Assembly: GCF_017980685.1 (NCBI RefSeq)
Contig: NZ_JACXXO010000006.1
Coordinates: 186,001-250,000 of the forward strand
DNA length: 64,000 bases
Source: Pseudomonas iridis
Lineage (GTDB): Bacteria > Pseudomonadota > Gammaproteobacteria > Pseudomonadales > Pseudomonadaceae
Direction: 5' to 3'
Below are positions 44,240 to 55,223 of the stretch, in pieces; within the stretch, counting starts at the first letter, position 1, and every line of letters begins with the position of its first letter. The position numbers and the translations under genes are program-made. Under the pieces are notes generated by a model, which did not search any database, was not told where the DNA came from, and saw nothing but the letters and a program-made list of their open reading frames with translations.

Positions 44240-44303
44240 TTCGCGAGCAGGCTCGCTCCCACAGGTACCGCGTGAACCCTGTGGGAGCGAGCCTGCTCGC
44301 GAA
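44240..44303. repeat. REP-type inverted repeat
   Basis: TTCGCGAGCAGGCTCGCTCC facing its complement around a short centre, with CCACAGG/CCTGTGG inside. The same palindrome occurs at 48486-48575. It lies between convergent pdxY and a thioesterase gene. Confidence 0.92.
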
Positions 44304-44326
44304 AGCGGTCGTCAGATCGCTACCAA

Positions 44327-44809
44327 TCAAGCGTCGCCCTTGATCTCCTGATAACGCTTTTCCAGCTCCTGGCGAATCTGCCGGCGCTGCTGCGCCTGCA
44401 TGTAGCGGCGCTTGTCCTCGCTGTTCTGCGGTTGCAGCGGCGGTACAGCGGCCGGTTTGCGCTGGTCATCCACCGCGACCATGGTGAAGAAGCAGCTGTT
44501 GGTGTGGCGCACCGAGCGCTCGCGGATGTTTTCGGTGACGACTTTGATGCCGACTTCCATCGAGGTGTTGCCGGTGTAGTTGACCGACGCCAGGAAGGTC
44601 ACCAGTTCGCCGACATGGATCGGCTCGCGGAAAATCACCTGATCCACAGACAGTGTCACCACGTAACGGCCGGCGTAGCGGCTCGCGCAGGCATAGGCCA
44701 CTTCGTCGAGATATTTGAGCAGGGTGCCGCCGTGGACATTGCCAGAGAAATTGGCCATGTCGGGGGTCATCAGTACCGTCATCGACAGCTGGGCGTTTCC
44801 GGGTTCCAT
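44327..44809 (-). CDS. Acyl-CoA thioesterase (hot-dog fold, YciA-like)
   Basis: 160 residues from the ATG at 44809. The hot-dog motif NFSGNVHGGTLLKYLDEVAY has the catalytic Asp/Glu positions, and EVGIKVVTENIRE follows. The C-terminus is a charged helix (RRYMQAQQRRQIRQELEKRY). It hydrolyses acyl-CoA thioesters in the cytoplasm. Confidence 0.88.
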   Translation of the reverse strand: MEPGNAQLSMTVLMTPDMANFSGNVHGGTLLKYLDEVAYACASRYAGRYVVTLSVDQVIFREPIHVGELVTFLASVNYTGNTSMEVGIKVVTENIRERSVRHTNSCFFTMVAVDDQRKPAAVPPLQPQNSEDKRRYMQAQQRRQIRQELEKRYQEIKGDA

Positions 44810-45090
44810 AACGTTCTCACGGATCAAGGCTGGTTTGCTGGAAGCACCTCTGCGGGCGCCTGGTCACTTTTCAAAAGCACCGTTATCGGGACGCCGGGCG
44901 ACTGGCTGCCGTCACGCCGGGATCGATCTGTTTCCTAATATTGCACCGCCTTTCAGTGGGAAGTCGCGGTGTTAACCTGCAAAAGCCCTACCCAAGGGCA
45001 ATTCCCACACGAAAAGCGGATTTTTACCCTGGCTCGATCAGATCTTTCTGATGCCTGACGACGAGCCTCGTCATTCAAGGAGCCCACGCC

Positions 45091-46854
45091 ATGCATGCCA
45101 TCAGTTTTATTCAGGATCTGGCAGTGATCATGTTGGTCGCGGGCGTGGTGACGGTGTTGTTCCATCGTTTCAAGCAGCCGGTGGTGCTGGGTTATATCGT
45201 CGCCGGCTTCATTATCGGCCCGCACACCCCACCGTTCGGCCTGATCCACGATGAAGAAACCATCAAGACACTCGCCGAGCTGGGGGTGATTTTCCTGATG
45301 TTCTGCCTCGGGCTGGAGTTCAGCCTGCGCAAGTTGTTCAAGGTGGGCGCCACGGCGTTCATCGCAGCGTTCCTCGAAATCGTCCTGATGATCTGGATCG
45401 GCTACGAAATTGGCCGCTGGTTCGACTGGAACACCATGGATTCGCTGTTCCTCGGCGCGATCCTGGCGATCTCTTCGACCACCATCATCGTCAAGGCGCT
45501 CAACGATCTGAAGATGAAGAACGAGCGCTTCGCACAGTTGATCTTCGGCGTCCTGATCGTTGAGGACATCCTCGGTATCGGCATCATTGCCTTGCTGTCG
45601 AGCATCGCGGTCAGCGGTACGGTGAGCTCCGGCGAAGTGTTTTCCACTGTCGGCAAATTGTCGCTATTCATGATCGTCGCGCTGGTGATCGGCATTCTGC
45701 TGGTGCCGCGTTTGCTGGCTTACGTCGCCAAATTCGAAAGCAACGAGATGCTGCTGATCACCGTGCTGGGCCTGTGTTTCGGCTTTTGCCTGCTGGTGGT
45801 CAAACTTGAATACAGCATGGTGCTCGGCGCATTCCTGATCGGCGCGATCATGGCCGAGTCGCGGCAACTGCTGAAAATCGAGCGACTGATCGAACCGGTT
45901 CGCGACCTGTTCAGCGCAATCTTCTTCGTCGCCATCGGCCTGATGCTCGACCCGATGATTCTGCTGCAATACGCCTGGCCGATTGCCGTGATTACGGTAG
46001 CCGTGGTACTCGGCAAGATACTGTCCTGCGGGCTCGGTGCGTTTATCGCAGGCAATGACGGACGCACCTCACTGCGGGTAGGGATGGGACTTTCACAGAT
46101 CGGCGAATTTTCCTTCATCATCGCCGCGCTGGGCATGACGCTGCAGGTCACCAGCAACTTCCTCTATCCGGTGGCCGTGGCCGTCTCGGTGATTACCACG
46201 CTCCTGACGCCGTACTTGATCCGCTCCGCCGATCCACTGTCGATCAAACTGGCCGCCGCGATGCCGCAGCGTTTGGGGCGGGTGCTGGGGATGTATGGTG
46301 AATGGCTGCGCAGCATTCAGCCGCAGGGCGAGGGGGCGATGCTGGCGTCGATCATCCGGCGAATCCTGTTGCAGGTCGGAGTGAATCTTGCGCTGGTCAT
46401 CGCGATCTTCTTCTCGGGTGCGTTCTTCGCCGAGCGTATCTCGACGTATCTGCAAGACTGGATCAGCGATCCGAGCTGGCAGAAAGCGTTGATCTGGGGC
46501 GGCGCTTTGCTGGTGTCGTTGCCGTTTCTGATCGCGGCCTATCGCAAGCTCAAGGCGCTATCGATGCTGTTGGCCGAGATGGGCGTGAAGCCGGAGATGG
46601 CGGGGCGGCACACGCAGCGAGTGCGCCGGGTGATCTCCGAGGTGATCCCGATTCTCTCGCTGCTGGTGATTTTCCTGCTGCTGGCAGCCTTGTCGGCCAG
46701 TATTCTGCCGACCAACAAGTTGCTCGTGCTGATCGCCGTGGTCGCGGCCGCCGTGGCGGCCCTGCTCTGGCGCTGGTTTATCCGCGTGCACACGCGGATG
46801 CAGGTGGCCTTGCTGGAAACCCTCGACAACCACAAGGAGTCGTCGGGGCACTGA
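45091..46854 (+). CDS. CPA2-family cation/proton antiporter (KefB-like)
   Basis: 587 residues. Twelve or more membrane helices: VVLGYIVAGFIIGPHTPPFG, ISSTTIIVKALNDL, VEDILGIGII and GLSQIGEFSFIIAALG are family motifs. The C-terminal third has further helices (about 430-575) but no TrkA-N nucleotide-binding domain, unlike E. coli KefB/KefC. It probably exchanges K+ or Na+ for H+. AAGGAG lies upstream of the start. Confidence 0.88.
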   Translation: MHAISFIQDLAVIMLVAGVVTVLFHRFKQPVVLGYIVAGFIIGPHTPPFGLIHDEETIKTLAELGVIFLMFCLGLEFSLRKLFKVGATAFIAAFLEIVLMIWIGYEIGRWFDWNTMDSLFLGAILAISSTTIIVKALNDLKMKNERFAQLIFGVLIVEDILGIGIIALLSSIAVSGTVSSGEVFSTVGKLSLFMIVALVIGILLVPRLLAYVAKFESNEMLLITVLGLCFGFCLLVVKLEYSMVLGAFLIGAIMAESRQLLKIERLIEPVRDLFSAIFFVAIGLMLDPMILLQYAWPIAVITVAVVLGKILSCGLGAFIAGNDGRTSLRVGMGLSQIGEFSFIIAALGMTLQVTSNFLYPVAVAVSVITTLLTPYLIRSADPLSIKLAAAMPQRLGRVLGMYGEWLRSIQPQGEGAMLASIIRRILLQVGVNLALVIAIFFSGAFFAERISTYLQDWISDPSWQKALIWGGALLVSLPFLIAAYRKLKALSMLLAEMGVKPEMAGRHTQRVRRVISEVIPILSLLVIFLLLAALSASILPTNKLLVLIAVVAAAVAALLWRWFIRVHTRMQVALLETLDNHKESSGH

Positions 46855-46875
46855 CCACCCGGGGCGTTTGGCCAA

Positions 46876-47283
46876 TCAGCTTTCCAGCCAGACGTCCCGC
46901 GCCCAATGCCAGACCGATTCCCAGGTTTCTTCGGCAATCAGCTCTTCCTCGGCTTGCCACAACACCACAGTGCCGTCTTCTTCGACACAGTAATAGTCGT
47001 CGCCGTCCTGGCAGATTGGAATCAGGCTGCGATCCACACCGGCATCCCAGGCGTTGGCGGCGACATCCGGCAAGTAAGTGTGCGATTGCGGGTCGGTGAC
47101 AGTTACCGGCTCCAGGCTACCGTAAACCACGTCGCTGACCGTCAGCAAAAACTCCCTGAAGACAAACGGAATATCGATGAACAGCTGTTCTTCGATTTCA
47201 ACCAGCAGGTCTTCGTCAGGCAACTCCAAAGGAACCGGTACCGGTTCGTTGGCTTCGCGCAGTTGTTCGATAATTTCTTCCAC
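46876..47283 (-). CDS. SMI1/KNR4 (SUKH) family protein
   Basis: 135 residues, very acidic. FIDIPFVFREFLLTVSDVVYG and the DGDDYYCVEEDGTVVLW segment are SUKH motifs. Many SUKH proteins are immunity proteins for polymorphic toxins, but no toxin gene adjoins this one, and its neighbours are housekeeping. A general role cannot be excluded. Confidence 0.82.
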   Translation of the reverse strand: MEEIIEQLREANEPVPVPLELPDEDLLVEIEEQLFIDIPFVFREFLLTVSDVVYGSLEPVTVTDPQSHTYLPDVAANAWDAGVDRSLIPICQDGDDYYCVEEDGTVVLWQAEEELIAEETWESVWHWARDVWLES

Positions 47284-47366
47284 GTCCGGGATCCTCTTGC
47301 TTGTATGGCGCGGTTTATATGGGCCGGTTTATACAGTAGCTTGCTATAGATGCAACCGCGAAATAG

Positions 47367-47395
47367 AAAAACCCCGGACAAGTCCGGGGTTTTTG
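47367..47395 (-). terminator. Intrinsic terminator (can act both ways)
   Basis: AAAAACCCCGGAC and GTCCGGGGTTTTT form a stem with a short AA centre, with A/T runs on both sides. It ends the Tim44-like gene's transcript or blocks read-through between it and the SUKH gene. Confidence 0.85.
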
Positions 47396-47421
47396 TTACC
47401 GCATGCTTAACGCAGAGGGGA

Positions 47422-48294
47422 TCAGCCGTTCTGGCGGATACCGGCCACCAGCCAAGGCTGGTTCTCGCCCTGCGGACGTTCCATGTTCCAGCTTTCGCTG
47501 AACACTTCGCCCTGGTCGAAACGCGAGGTCTTCGACACACCGCTGAAGGTCAGGGTGGCGATGGTCTTGTCGGCACGGTCATCTACGCCGTCCAGTTGAA
47601 CCTGGAGGTTGTCGATGTAGGTCGACTGGAAGGCGTCGCCCAGATCCGCACGCTCGCGCTTGAGGAACTCGAGCATCTGCGGGGTCACGAACTCGGCGAT
47701 CTTGTCCATTTCGTTAGCGTCCCAGTGCTGCTGCAGCGACTGGAAGTGGCTGCGTGCAGCTTCAAGGAAGCTTTGCTCGTTGAACCAGGCCGGTGCGTTG
47801 ATCACCGGACGGGCGGCAGCAGGTGCAGCCGAACCGCCGAAAATCGAACCCATGCCGGCAGGCTTCTGCTCGAACACTTCACGCTGCATCGGCGCGCCAG
47901 CTGGAGCCAGGTGCTCCTGCTGCTTGCGGCGACGAGCGGCGATGAAGCGGAAGATCACGAACGCGATCACGGCCATGATCAGGATGTCGAAGATCTGCAT
48001 GCCCTGGAAGCCGCCGCCCATGAACATGGAAGCGAGCAGACCACCGGCGGCGATACCGGCCAGAGGGCCGAGCCATTTCGAAGCACCGCCGGCCTTGGCA
48101 GCAGCGCCAGCGGCACCGGCAGCACCAGCGGTCGCAGCAGCGCCGCCAGCTGCGGAAGAAGGAGCCATTTGGCTGGTCTGGTGCGACGGCGCAGCGCCGG
48201 CACTTTTGCCACCACCAAAGCGCTTGGCGTTGGCGTCGAGGCTCATCGTCAGGCCGATGCACAACGCCATGGCGATGCTAAGAAAACGTTTCAT
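47422..48294 (-). CDS. Tim44-like domain membrane protein
   Basis: 290 residues from the ATG at 48294. A signal or anchor peptide is followed by an Ala/Gly-rich stretch (about 45-75), one or two helices (LGPLAGIAAGGLLASMFMGG, IFDILIMAVIAFVIFRFIA) and a C-terminal Tim44/Mba1 domain (about 150-288: FLEAARSHFQSLQQHWDANE). The domain is related to lipid-binding mitochondrial import factors. The role in bacteria is not known. Confidence 0.85.
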   Translation of the reverse strand: MKRFLSIAMALCIGLTMSLDANAKRFGGGKSAGAAPSHQTSQMAPSSAAGGAAATAGAAGAAGAAAKAGGASKWLGPLAGIAAGGLLASMFMGGGFQGMQIFDILIMAVIAFVIFRFIAARRRKQQEHLAPAGAPMQREVFEQKPAGMGSIFGGSAAPAAARPVINAPAWFNEQSFLEAARSHFQSLQQHWDANEMDKIAEFVTPQMLEFLKRERADLGDAFQSTYIDNLQVQLDGVDDRADKTIATLTFSGVSKTSRFDQGEVFSESWNMERPQGENQPWLVAGIRQNG

Positions 48295-48485
48295 AAAGGG
48301 AATTCCCGTTTGTGGAGACACGCGCGCCATGTTGCACAGCTGAAGTGTTACTGGCTAGCGAGAGAGTGTTTCGGGCTTTTGCCTGACAGGTTACGTTCAG
48401 CTCCGTCGGGGCAATCAGCGGATGTACTTTTGGCTGTAGGAAAAGGCGATTGGTTCAGAGCGATTGGGGGTTAGAGCGCAGAATC

Positions 48486-48575
48486 CTGTGGGCGCGAGCC
48501 TGCTCGCGAAAGCCACACCGAGGTTTATCAGATAAACCGTGGTGATTTCCTTCGCGAGCAGGCTCGCTCCCACAG
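48486..48575. repeat. REP-type inverted repeat pair
   Basis: CTGTGGGCGCGAGCCTGCTCGCGAA at the left (trimmed) faces TTCGCGAGCAGGCTCGCTCC at the right around a 40-base centre, with one mismatch between arms. Same family as 44240-44303. Confidence 0.9.
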
Positions 48576-48591
48576 AAAAGCGAAATCGGTG

Positions 48592-50775
<2,184 letters not shown>

Positions 50776-51031
50776 CGGGGCATTCTAGGGTGCGCCGCAG
50801 GCCCGGGCAAACCGAGCTTTGCATTAGCCGATGAAAGTGCCGTCAATGACGACCGGTCGGTCACTGGCTACAGGCGTCAGCCCGCCTCACTCTGCGGGTC
50901 CCGCCGGCACCAAGGGAGGGAAAACTTTCGATGAAATTGTGGTCCGGAGCGGTTTGGCATCGGGATCGGCTTGTGTATGCTCCGTCCACGTTTCGGGCGC
51001 ACGCCCCCTTATAAGAACAAGAACGTTGCCC

Positions 51032-53905
51032 ATGACCCTCAGCGCCGAACTGTCGGGCCCCTCTGTGGAACCCCGGGTTATCCGCAAGCACTACGCCGTC
51101 GAGATGGCGGTCGAGCGCACGCGTCTGCTGTATCAGGGCTCTTTGTTGCCCACGCTGTTCATGTTGATCAATGGTCTGGTCTGCGCCGGTTTGCTCTGGA
51201 GCCCGCAGCGCTCTTTCGTGGTCAGCGTCTGGCTGGTGTGGTTGTTGTCGCTGGTGGCTTTACGTGTGATTCAGGTAGCGGCGTTCGACTCCGCCATCCC
51301 CAGTCGCCAGGCCCAGCCGATCTGGCGCCGGATGTTCCTGCTCGGCTCGACCATGACCGGCCTGACCCTGGCCGGTGCGGGCATCGCGCTGGTACCCGCC
51401 GACAACTTCATGCAGCAAGCCTGGGTTTTCGGCCTGATCGGCGCCGCAACCCTGTCGGCCAGTGTCGCCTACGCGGTGAGCCTGCCGGCATTTCTGTCGT
51501 TTACCTTGCCCTGTCTGCTACCGGCGATCGGTTATCTGTTCTGGGGCGGTGACGAGCAGGCGCGCGGTTGGGGCTGGCTCGGGCTGATTCTGTTGGGATC
51601 GCTGAGCGTGGTGGCGTGGCAGGTCAATCGTCTGATCGATCGTGGTTTGCTGCGGCGCTTCCAGAATCAGCACCTGATCGAGCATTTGCAGCAGACACAG
51701 GCGCGCAGCGAGCAGCTCAATCAAGAACTGGCGACAGAAATAGACCATCGGCGCTGCGCCGAGGGCAAGTTGCGCGAAGCTCAGGTCGAGCTGGAAGACC
51801 GCGTCGCCCTGCGCAGCCGCGAGCTGGACGCTGCCAATCAGGCCTTGAGCAAAAGCGAAACACGTCTGGCGCTGGCGTTGAAGGCCAGTGAGTTGGGGTT
51901 GTGGGACTGGAATCTGCAAACCGACGAAGTCCACCACACGCAGATCCAGGAACTGTTCGGTCTGGCCCCGGAATACGTCACCGCCATCCTGCGCGATCTC
52001 AAACCGCGGCTGCACCCTGAAGACGTGCCACCACTCAAACAGGCGTTGATCGAGCATCTGAAGGGCCGCAGCGAGGACTACCAGATCGAATACCGCGTGC
52101 GTCACGGCGATGGCCATTGGGTCTGGATCGAGGACCGGGGCCGCGCCGTAGAGCGCAGTGAAAGTGGGCGAGTGATCCGCATGGTCGGCACTCGCCGGGA
52201 TATCAGCGCCAGCAAGAGCCTTGAAGAGCAGCAGCGCCTGGCCGCAACGGTGTTCGAAGCGGCCAGCGAAGGCATTGTGATTTTGGACCCGGATTACACA
52301 CTGATCGCGATCAATCAGGCGTTCAGCCGGGTCACCGGTTACGGCATTGATGAAATGCTCGGGCGTAATGTGGTCGAGCTGCCATGCAGTCGCGATGCCC
52401 GCCGCCACTACGTCGCCATTCGCACCGCCCTTGAGCAGTACGGCAGTTGGCAGGGCGAATTGGTGGAGACCCGCAAGAACGGCGAACTGTATCCGCAATG
52501 GCTCCAACTCAACGCAGTACGTGATAGTCGGGGAAATGTCGGTCATATCGTGGGCTTCTTCGCCGATCTTTCCGCGCGGCGTGAATCCGAAGAGCGCATG
52601 CGTTACTTGACGCACTACGACGAACTTACCGGTCTGGCCAATCGCTCGCTATTCCGCGAGCGGCTGCATGAGGCGCATCAGCGGGTTCGACAGGGCGGCC
52701 GGCGCAGTCTTGCGCTGCTGCACATCAATCTGGATCGCTTCAAATTGCTCAATGACAGTTTGGGCCATGAAGTCGCTGACCAGTTGTTGCAGAAGATGGC
52801 TCGCCGGTTGGTCAACGCCTTGCCGGAAGCCGACACGATCGCTCGCTTATCCGGCGACGAGTTCGCTGTGCTCTTCGATGCCTACGGCAACCTGTCGAGT
52901 CTGGCGCGGGTCGCCACGCGGCTGTCGGGCAAACTGTGCCTGCCCCTGACCGTGGACGGGCACGAATTGGTGGTCAGCGCCTCGATGGGCATCAGCATGC
53001 TGCCGGACAACGCACGGGAGATCTCCGCGCTGGTCAGCCAGTCGAACATGGCCATGCAACATGCCAAACATCTGGGCGGCAACAATTTCCAGTTCTACAC
53101 CGAGAGCCTGCAGGCCAGCACCCTTGAGCGATTGCAGCTGGAAAACCAGTTGCGCAAAGCCATCGATGAGAAGCAATTACAGGTGTTCTATCAGCCCAAA
53201 CTGTGCCTGGAGTCGGGGCGCTTGAATGCGGCGGAAGCACTGGTGCGCTGGGATCATCCGAGCATGGGCCAGGTGCCGCCGGGGGACTTCATCGGGCTGG
53301 CCGAAGAAACCGGATTGATCGGGCCGATAGGCGAATTCGTGCTGCGCCAGGCTTGCTGGCAGGCGTGCGAATGGCAGCGTCAGGGGCTCGCGCCAATTCG
53401 CGTTTCGGTGAACCTGTCGGTGCACCAGTTGCGCCAAGGCAAGCTGGTCAGTCTGGTGCGACAAGTGCTGGAAGAAACCGGGCTGGCGCCCCACTACCTC
53501 GAACTCGAACTGACCGAAAGTCAGCTGCTCGACAGCGTTGAGCACATCATCGCGACGTTCCAGCAACTGCGCGATCTGGGGGTGAAACTGGCCATCGACG
53601 ATTTTGGCACCGGGTATTCGTCGCTGAGTTATCTCAAGCGCATTCCGGTGGATTACGTGAAGATCGATCAAGCGTTCATTCGTGGTTTGGGCGAGAGCAG
53701 TGAGGATGCGGCAATCACCCGGGCGATCATCGCCATGGCCCACGGGCTGTCGCTGAAAGTGGTGGCTGAGGGGGTAGAGCGCGAGGAGCAGTTGGAATTT
53801 TTGCGCACCGAGCGTTGTGATGAAGTGCAGGGTTATCTGATCAGCCGACCCGTTGAAGCTGCCGCTCTGGTCGGGCTTTTACGTGCGCAGGAAAACCCGC
53901 TTTAA
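51032..53905 (+). CDS. Membrane PAS-GGDEF-EAL c-di-GMP protein
   Basis: 957 residues from the ATG at 51032; the frame opens at 50831 but the earlier part is unlike protein. Five or six N-terminal membrane helices (about 35-190), a coiled coil (about 200-275), two PAS domains (about 275-400 and 400-525), then a GGDEF domain with the degenerate signature LSGDEFAVLF and an EAL domain with AAEALVRW, DDFGTGYSSL and VVAEGVERE. SGDEF can still be catalytic in some proteins; the EAL motifs look complete. It is likely a phosphodiesterase with possible cyclase activity. Confidence 0.92.
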   Translation: MTLSAELSGPSVEPRVIRKHYAVEMAVERTRLLYQGSLLPTLFMLINGLVCAGLLWSPQRSFVVSVWLVWLLSLVALRVIQVAAFDSAIPSRQAQPIWRRMFLLGSTMTGLTLAGAGIALVPADNFMQQAWVFGLIGAATLSASVAYAVSLPAFLSFTLPCLLPAIGYLFWGGDEQARGWGWLGLILLGSLSVVAWQVNRLIDRGLLRRFQNQHLIEHLQQTQARSEQLNQELATEIDHRRCAEGKLREAQVELEDRVALRSRELDAANQALSKSETRLALALKASELGLWDWNLQTDEVHHTQIQELFGLAPEYVTAILRDLKPRLHPEDVPPLKQALIEHLKGRSEDYQIEYRVRHGDGHWVWIEDRGRAVERSESGRVIRMVGTRRDISASKSLEEQQRLAATVFEAASEGIVILDPDYTLIAINQAFSRVTGYGIDEMLGRNVVELPCSRDARRHYVAIRTALEQYGSWQGELVETRKNGELYPQWLQLNAVRDSRGNVGHIVGFFADLSARRESEERMRYLTHYDELTGLANRSLFRERLHEAHQRVRQGGRRSLALLHINLDRFKLLNDSLGHEVADQLLQKMARRLVNALPEADTIARLSGDEFAVLFDAYGNLSSLARVATRLSGKLCLPLTVDGHELVVSASMGISMLPDNAREISALVSQSNMAMQHAKHLGGNNFQFYTESLQASTLERLQLENQLRKAIDEKQLQVFYQPKLCLESGRLNAAEALVRWDHPSMGQVPPGDFIGLAEETGLIGPIGEFVLRQACWQACEWQRQGLAPIRVSVNLSVHQLRQGKLVSLVRQVLEETGLAPHYLELELTESQLLDSVEHIIATFQQLRDLGVKLAIDDFGTGYSSLSYLKRIPVDYVKIDQAFIRGLGESSEDAAITRAIIAMAHGLSLKVVAEGVEREEQLEFLRTERCDEVQGYLISRPVEAAALVGLLRAQENPL

Positions 53906-53978
53906 GGGCTACATGCACGCCATCGCGCCTGATATGGGGACATGGAGTTACGCATTGAGCAGGCAAAAAGCCAATTCA

Positions 53979-53994
53979 TGTAGTATAACTACAA
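53979..53994 (+). promoter_or_regulatory. TGTAGTATAACTACAA palindrome, RpiR/HexR-type operator
   Basis: A near-perfect palindrome (TGTAGT-N4-ACTACA, with TTGT/ACAA ends on the minus strand) 39 bases before the RpiR-family gene. HexR is known to bind TTGT-N7/8-ACAA, which this fits. Autoregulation is likely. Confidence 0.7.
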
Positions 53995-54032
53995 GCTTGC
54001 TACATCCCCGACCATAACAAGAGTCCAGCCCC

Positions 54033-54899
54033 TTGAATCTGCTGCAACACATCGCCCAGTCACGTCACCTGTTACGCAAGTCGGAGCTCAAGGTCGCCGA
54101 CCACGTGCTGCTTGACCCTGCGGCGGTGATGCACAGTTCCATGGCCGACCTGGCCCACAACGTCGGCATCAGTGAGCCGACCATCGTGCGCTTTTGTCGC
54201 GCCATCGGTTGTTCCGGCTTTCAGGATCTGAAACTGAAACTGGCACAGAGTCTGGCCGCCGGTGCCAGTTTCGGCCAGTTCGCGATCCATGAAGACGACT
54301 CGGTCGCCGATTACAGCCTGAAGATTTTCGACACCACGTTGCACACGTTGATGGAGGTTCGCGAGAAGCTCGATCCGGTGGAATTGCAGCGTGCGGTGAC
54401 CTTGATGTCGCAGGCGCAGCGCGTCGAGTTCTATGGCTTTGGCGCGTCGGGCGCGGTGGCAGCGGATGCGCAACACAAGTTCTTCCGCCTGCTGCTGACG
54501 GCGGCGGCCTACTCCGATCCGCACATGCAGGCGATGTCGGCGGTGACGTTGAAGCCGACTGACGTGGCGATCTGCATTTCGCAGTCCGGGCGCTCCAAGG
54601 ACTTGCTGATCACCGCCAATCTGGTGCGCGAGAGCGGCGCTTCGCTGATCACGCTGTGCCCGAGCCAGACGCCATTGGCGGAACTGTCGACGGTCAATCT
54701 GGCGATCGATGTGCATGAAGACACCGAAATCTATACGCCGCTGACTTCGCGCATTGCTCACCTGGTGGTAATCGACGTGCTGGCCATGGGCGTGGCCATG
54801 GCGCGGGGTCCGAGCCTGGTCAACCACCTCAAGAGCGTGAAGCGCAGTCTGCGTAGCTTGCGTTTGTCTCCGAAAGCAGTGAAAGCACTGGATGACTAA
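54033..54899 (+). CDS. RpiR/MurR-family regulator with SIS domain (HexR paralogue)
   Basis: 288 residues. The start at 54033 is TTG; no nearby ATG fits. An N-terminal HTH_6 domain (about 1-77: MADLAHNVGISEPTIVRFCRAIG, trimmed) is followed by a sugar-phosphate isomerase (SIS) domain (about 120-260: FYGFGASGAVAADAQHKFFR, ICISQSGRSKDLL). The sequence differs from true HexR but keeps its plan, like PA5438 (from memory). It probably senses a sugar phosphate such as KDPG and controls central carbon genes. The position near pycAB supports a link to pyruvate. Confidence 0.86.
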   Translation: MNLLQHIAQSRHLLRKSELKVADHVLLDPAAVMHSSMADLAHNVGISEPTIVRFCRAIGCSGFQDLKLKLAQSLAAGASFGQFAIHEDDSVADYSLKIFDTTLHTLMEVREKLDPVELQRAVTLMSQAQRVEFYGFGASGAVAADAQHKFFRLLLTAAAYSDPHMQAMSAVTLKPTDVAICISQSGRSKDLLITANLVRESGASLITLCPSQTPLAELSTVNLAIDVHEDTEIYTPLTSRIAHLVVIDVLAMGVAMARGPSLVNHLKSVKRSLRSLRLSPKAVKALDD

Positions 54900-55010
54900 G
54901 ATCTTTTGCTTTTCGATGCAAACCTTCATCAGTCTGTAACCATGACGCAGCCAAACCGTCATCCCCCGAGCCTATCGTGAAACTCCCGTAAACGCCTTGG
55001 GAGACTCGAA

Positions 55011-55223
55011 ATGGCTCAGCCCTACGAAGAACGCAACAGCGCAGCGAAAACCCGTCGTCAGCAGGAAGACCAGCGCCGCATGGAGTTCCGTCGCGCAATC
55101 GAAGATCGCTATGAACTTCGTCAGCTTCAGGCCGAAATTGGCGGTTTTCCCGAGGAAGTCGAACTCAATTATTGGCAGGCAGCACCAGCAGCTTCCCGTC
55201 GAAACGCTCAACCAGCGCGCTGA
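55011..55223 (+). CDS. PA3496-family small conserved protein
   Basis: 70 residues, highly charged: YEERNSAAKTRRQQEDQRRM, then RRAIEDRYELRQLQAEI. It resembles the PA3496 family annotated as putative envelope-integrity proteins. The last 59 bases overlap the 3' end of pycR on the other strand. A ribosome site GGGAG is present. Confidence 0.65.
   Translation: MAQPYEERNSAAKTRRQQEDQRRMEFRRAIEDRYELRQLQAEIGGFPEEVELNYWQAAPAASRRNAQPAR

Noticed and set aside
46302..47099. 265-codon plus-strand frame over the end of the antiporter gene
   Set aside because: Out-of-frame shadow with no protein-like pattern.
54033..54899. Naming the gene hexR
   Set aside because: The protein differs clearly from the remembered HexR sequence and lies by pycAB, not by the zwf operon; an RpiR paralogue is safer.
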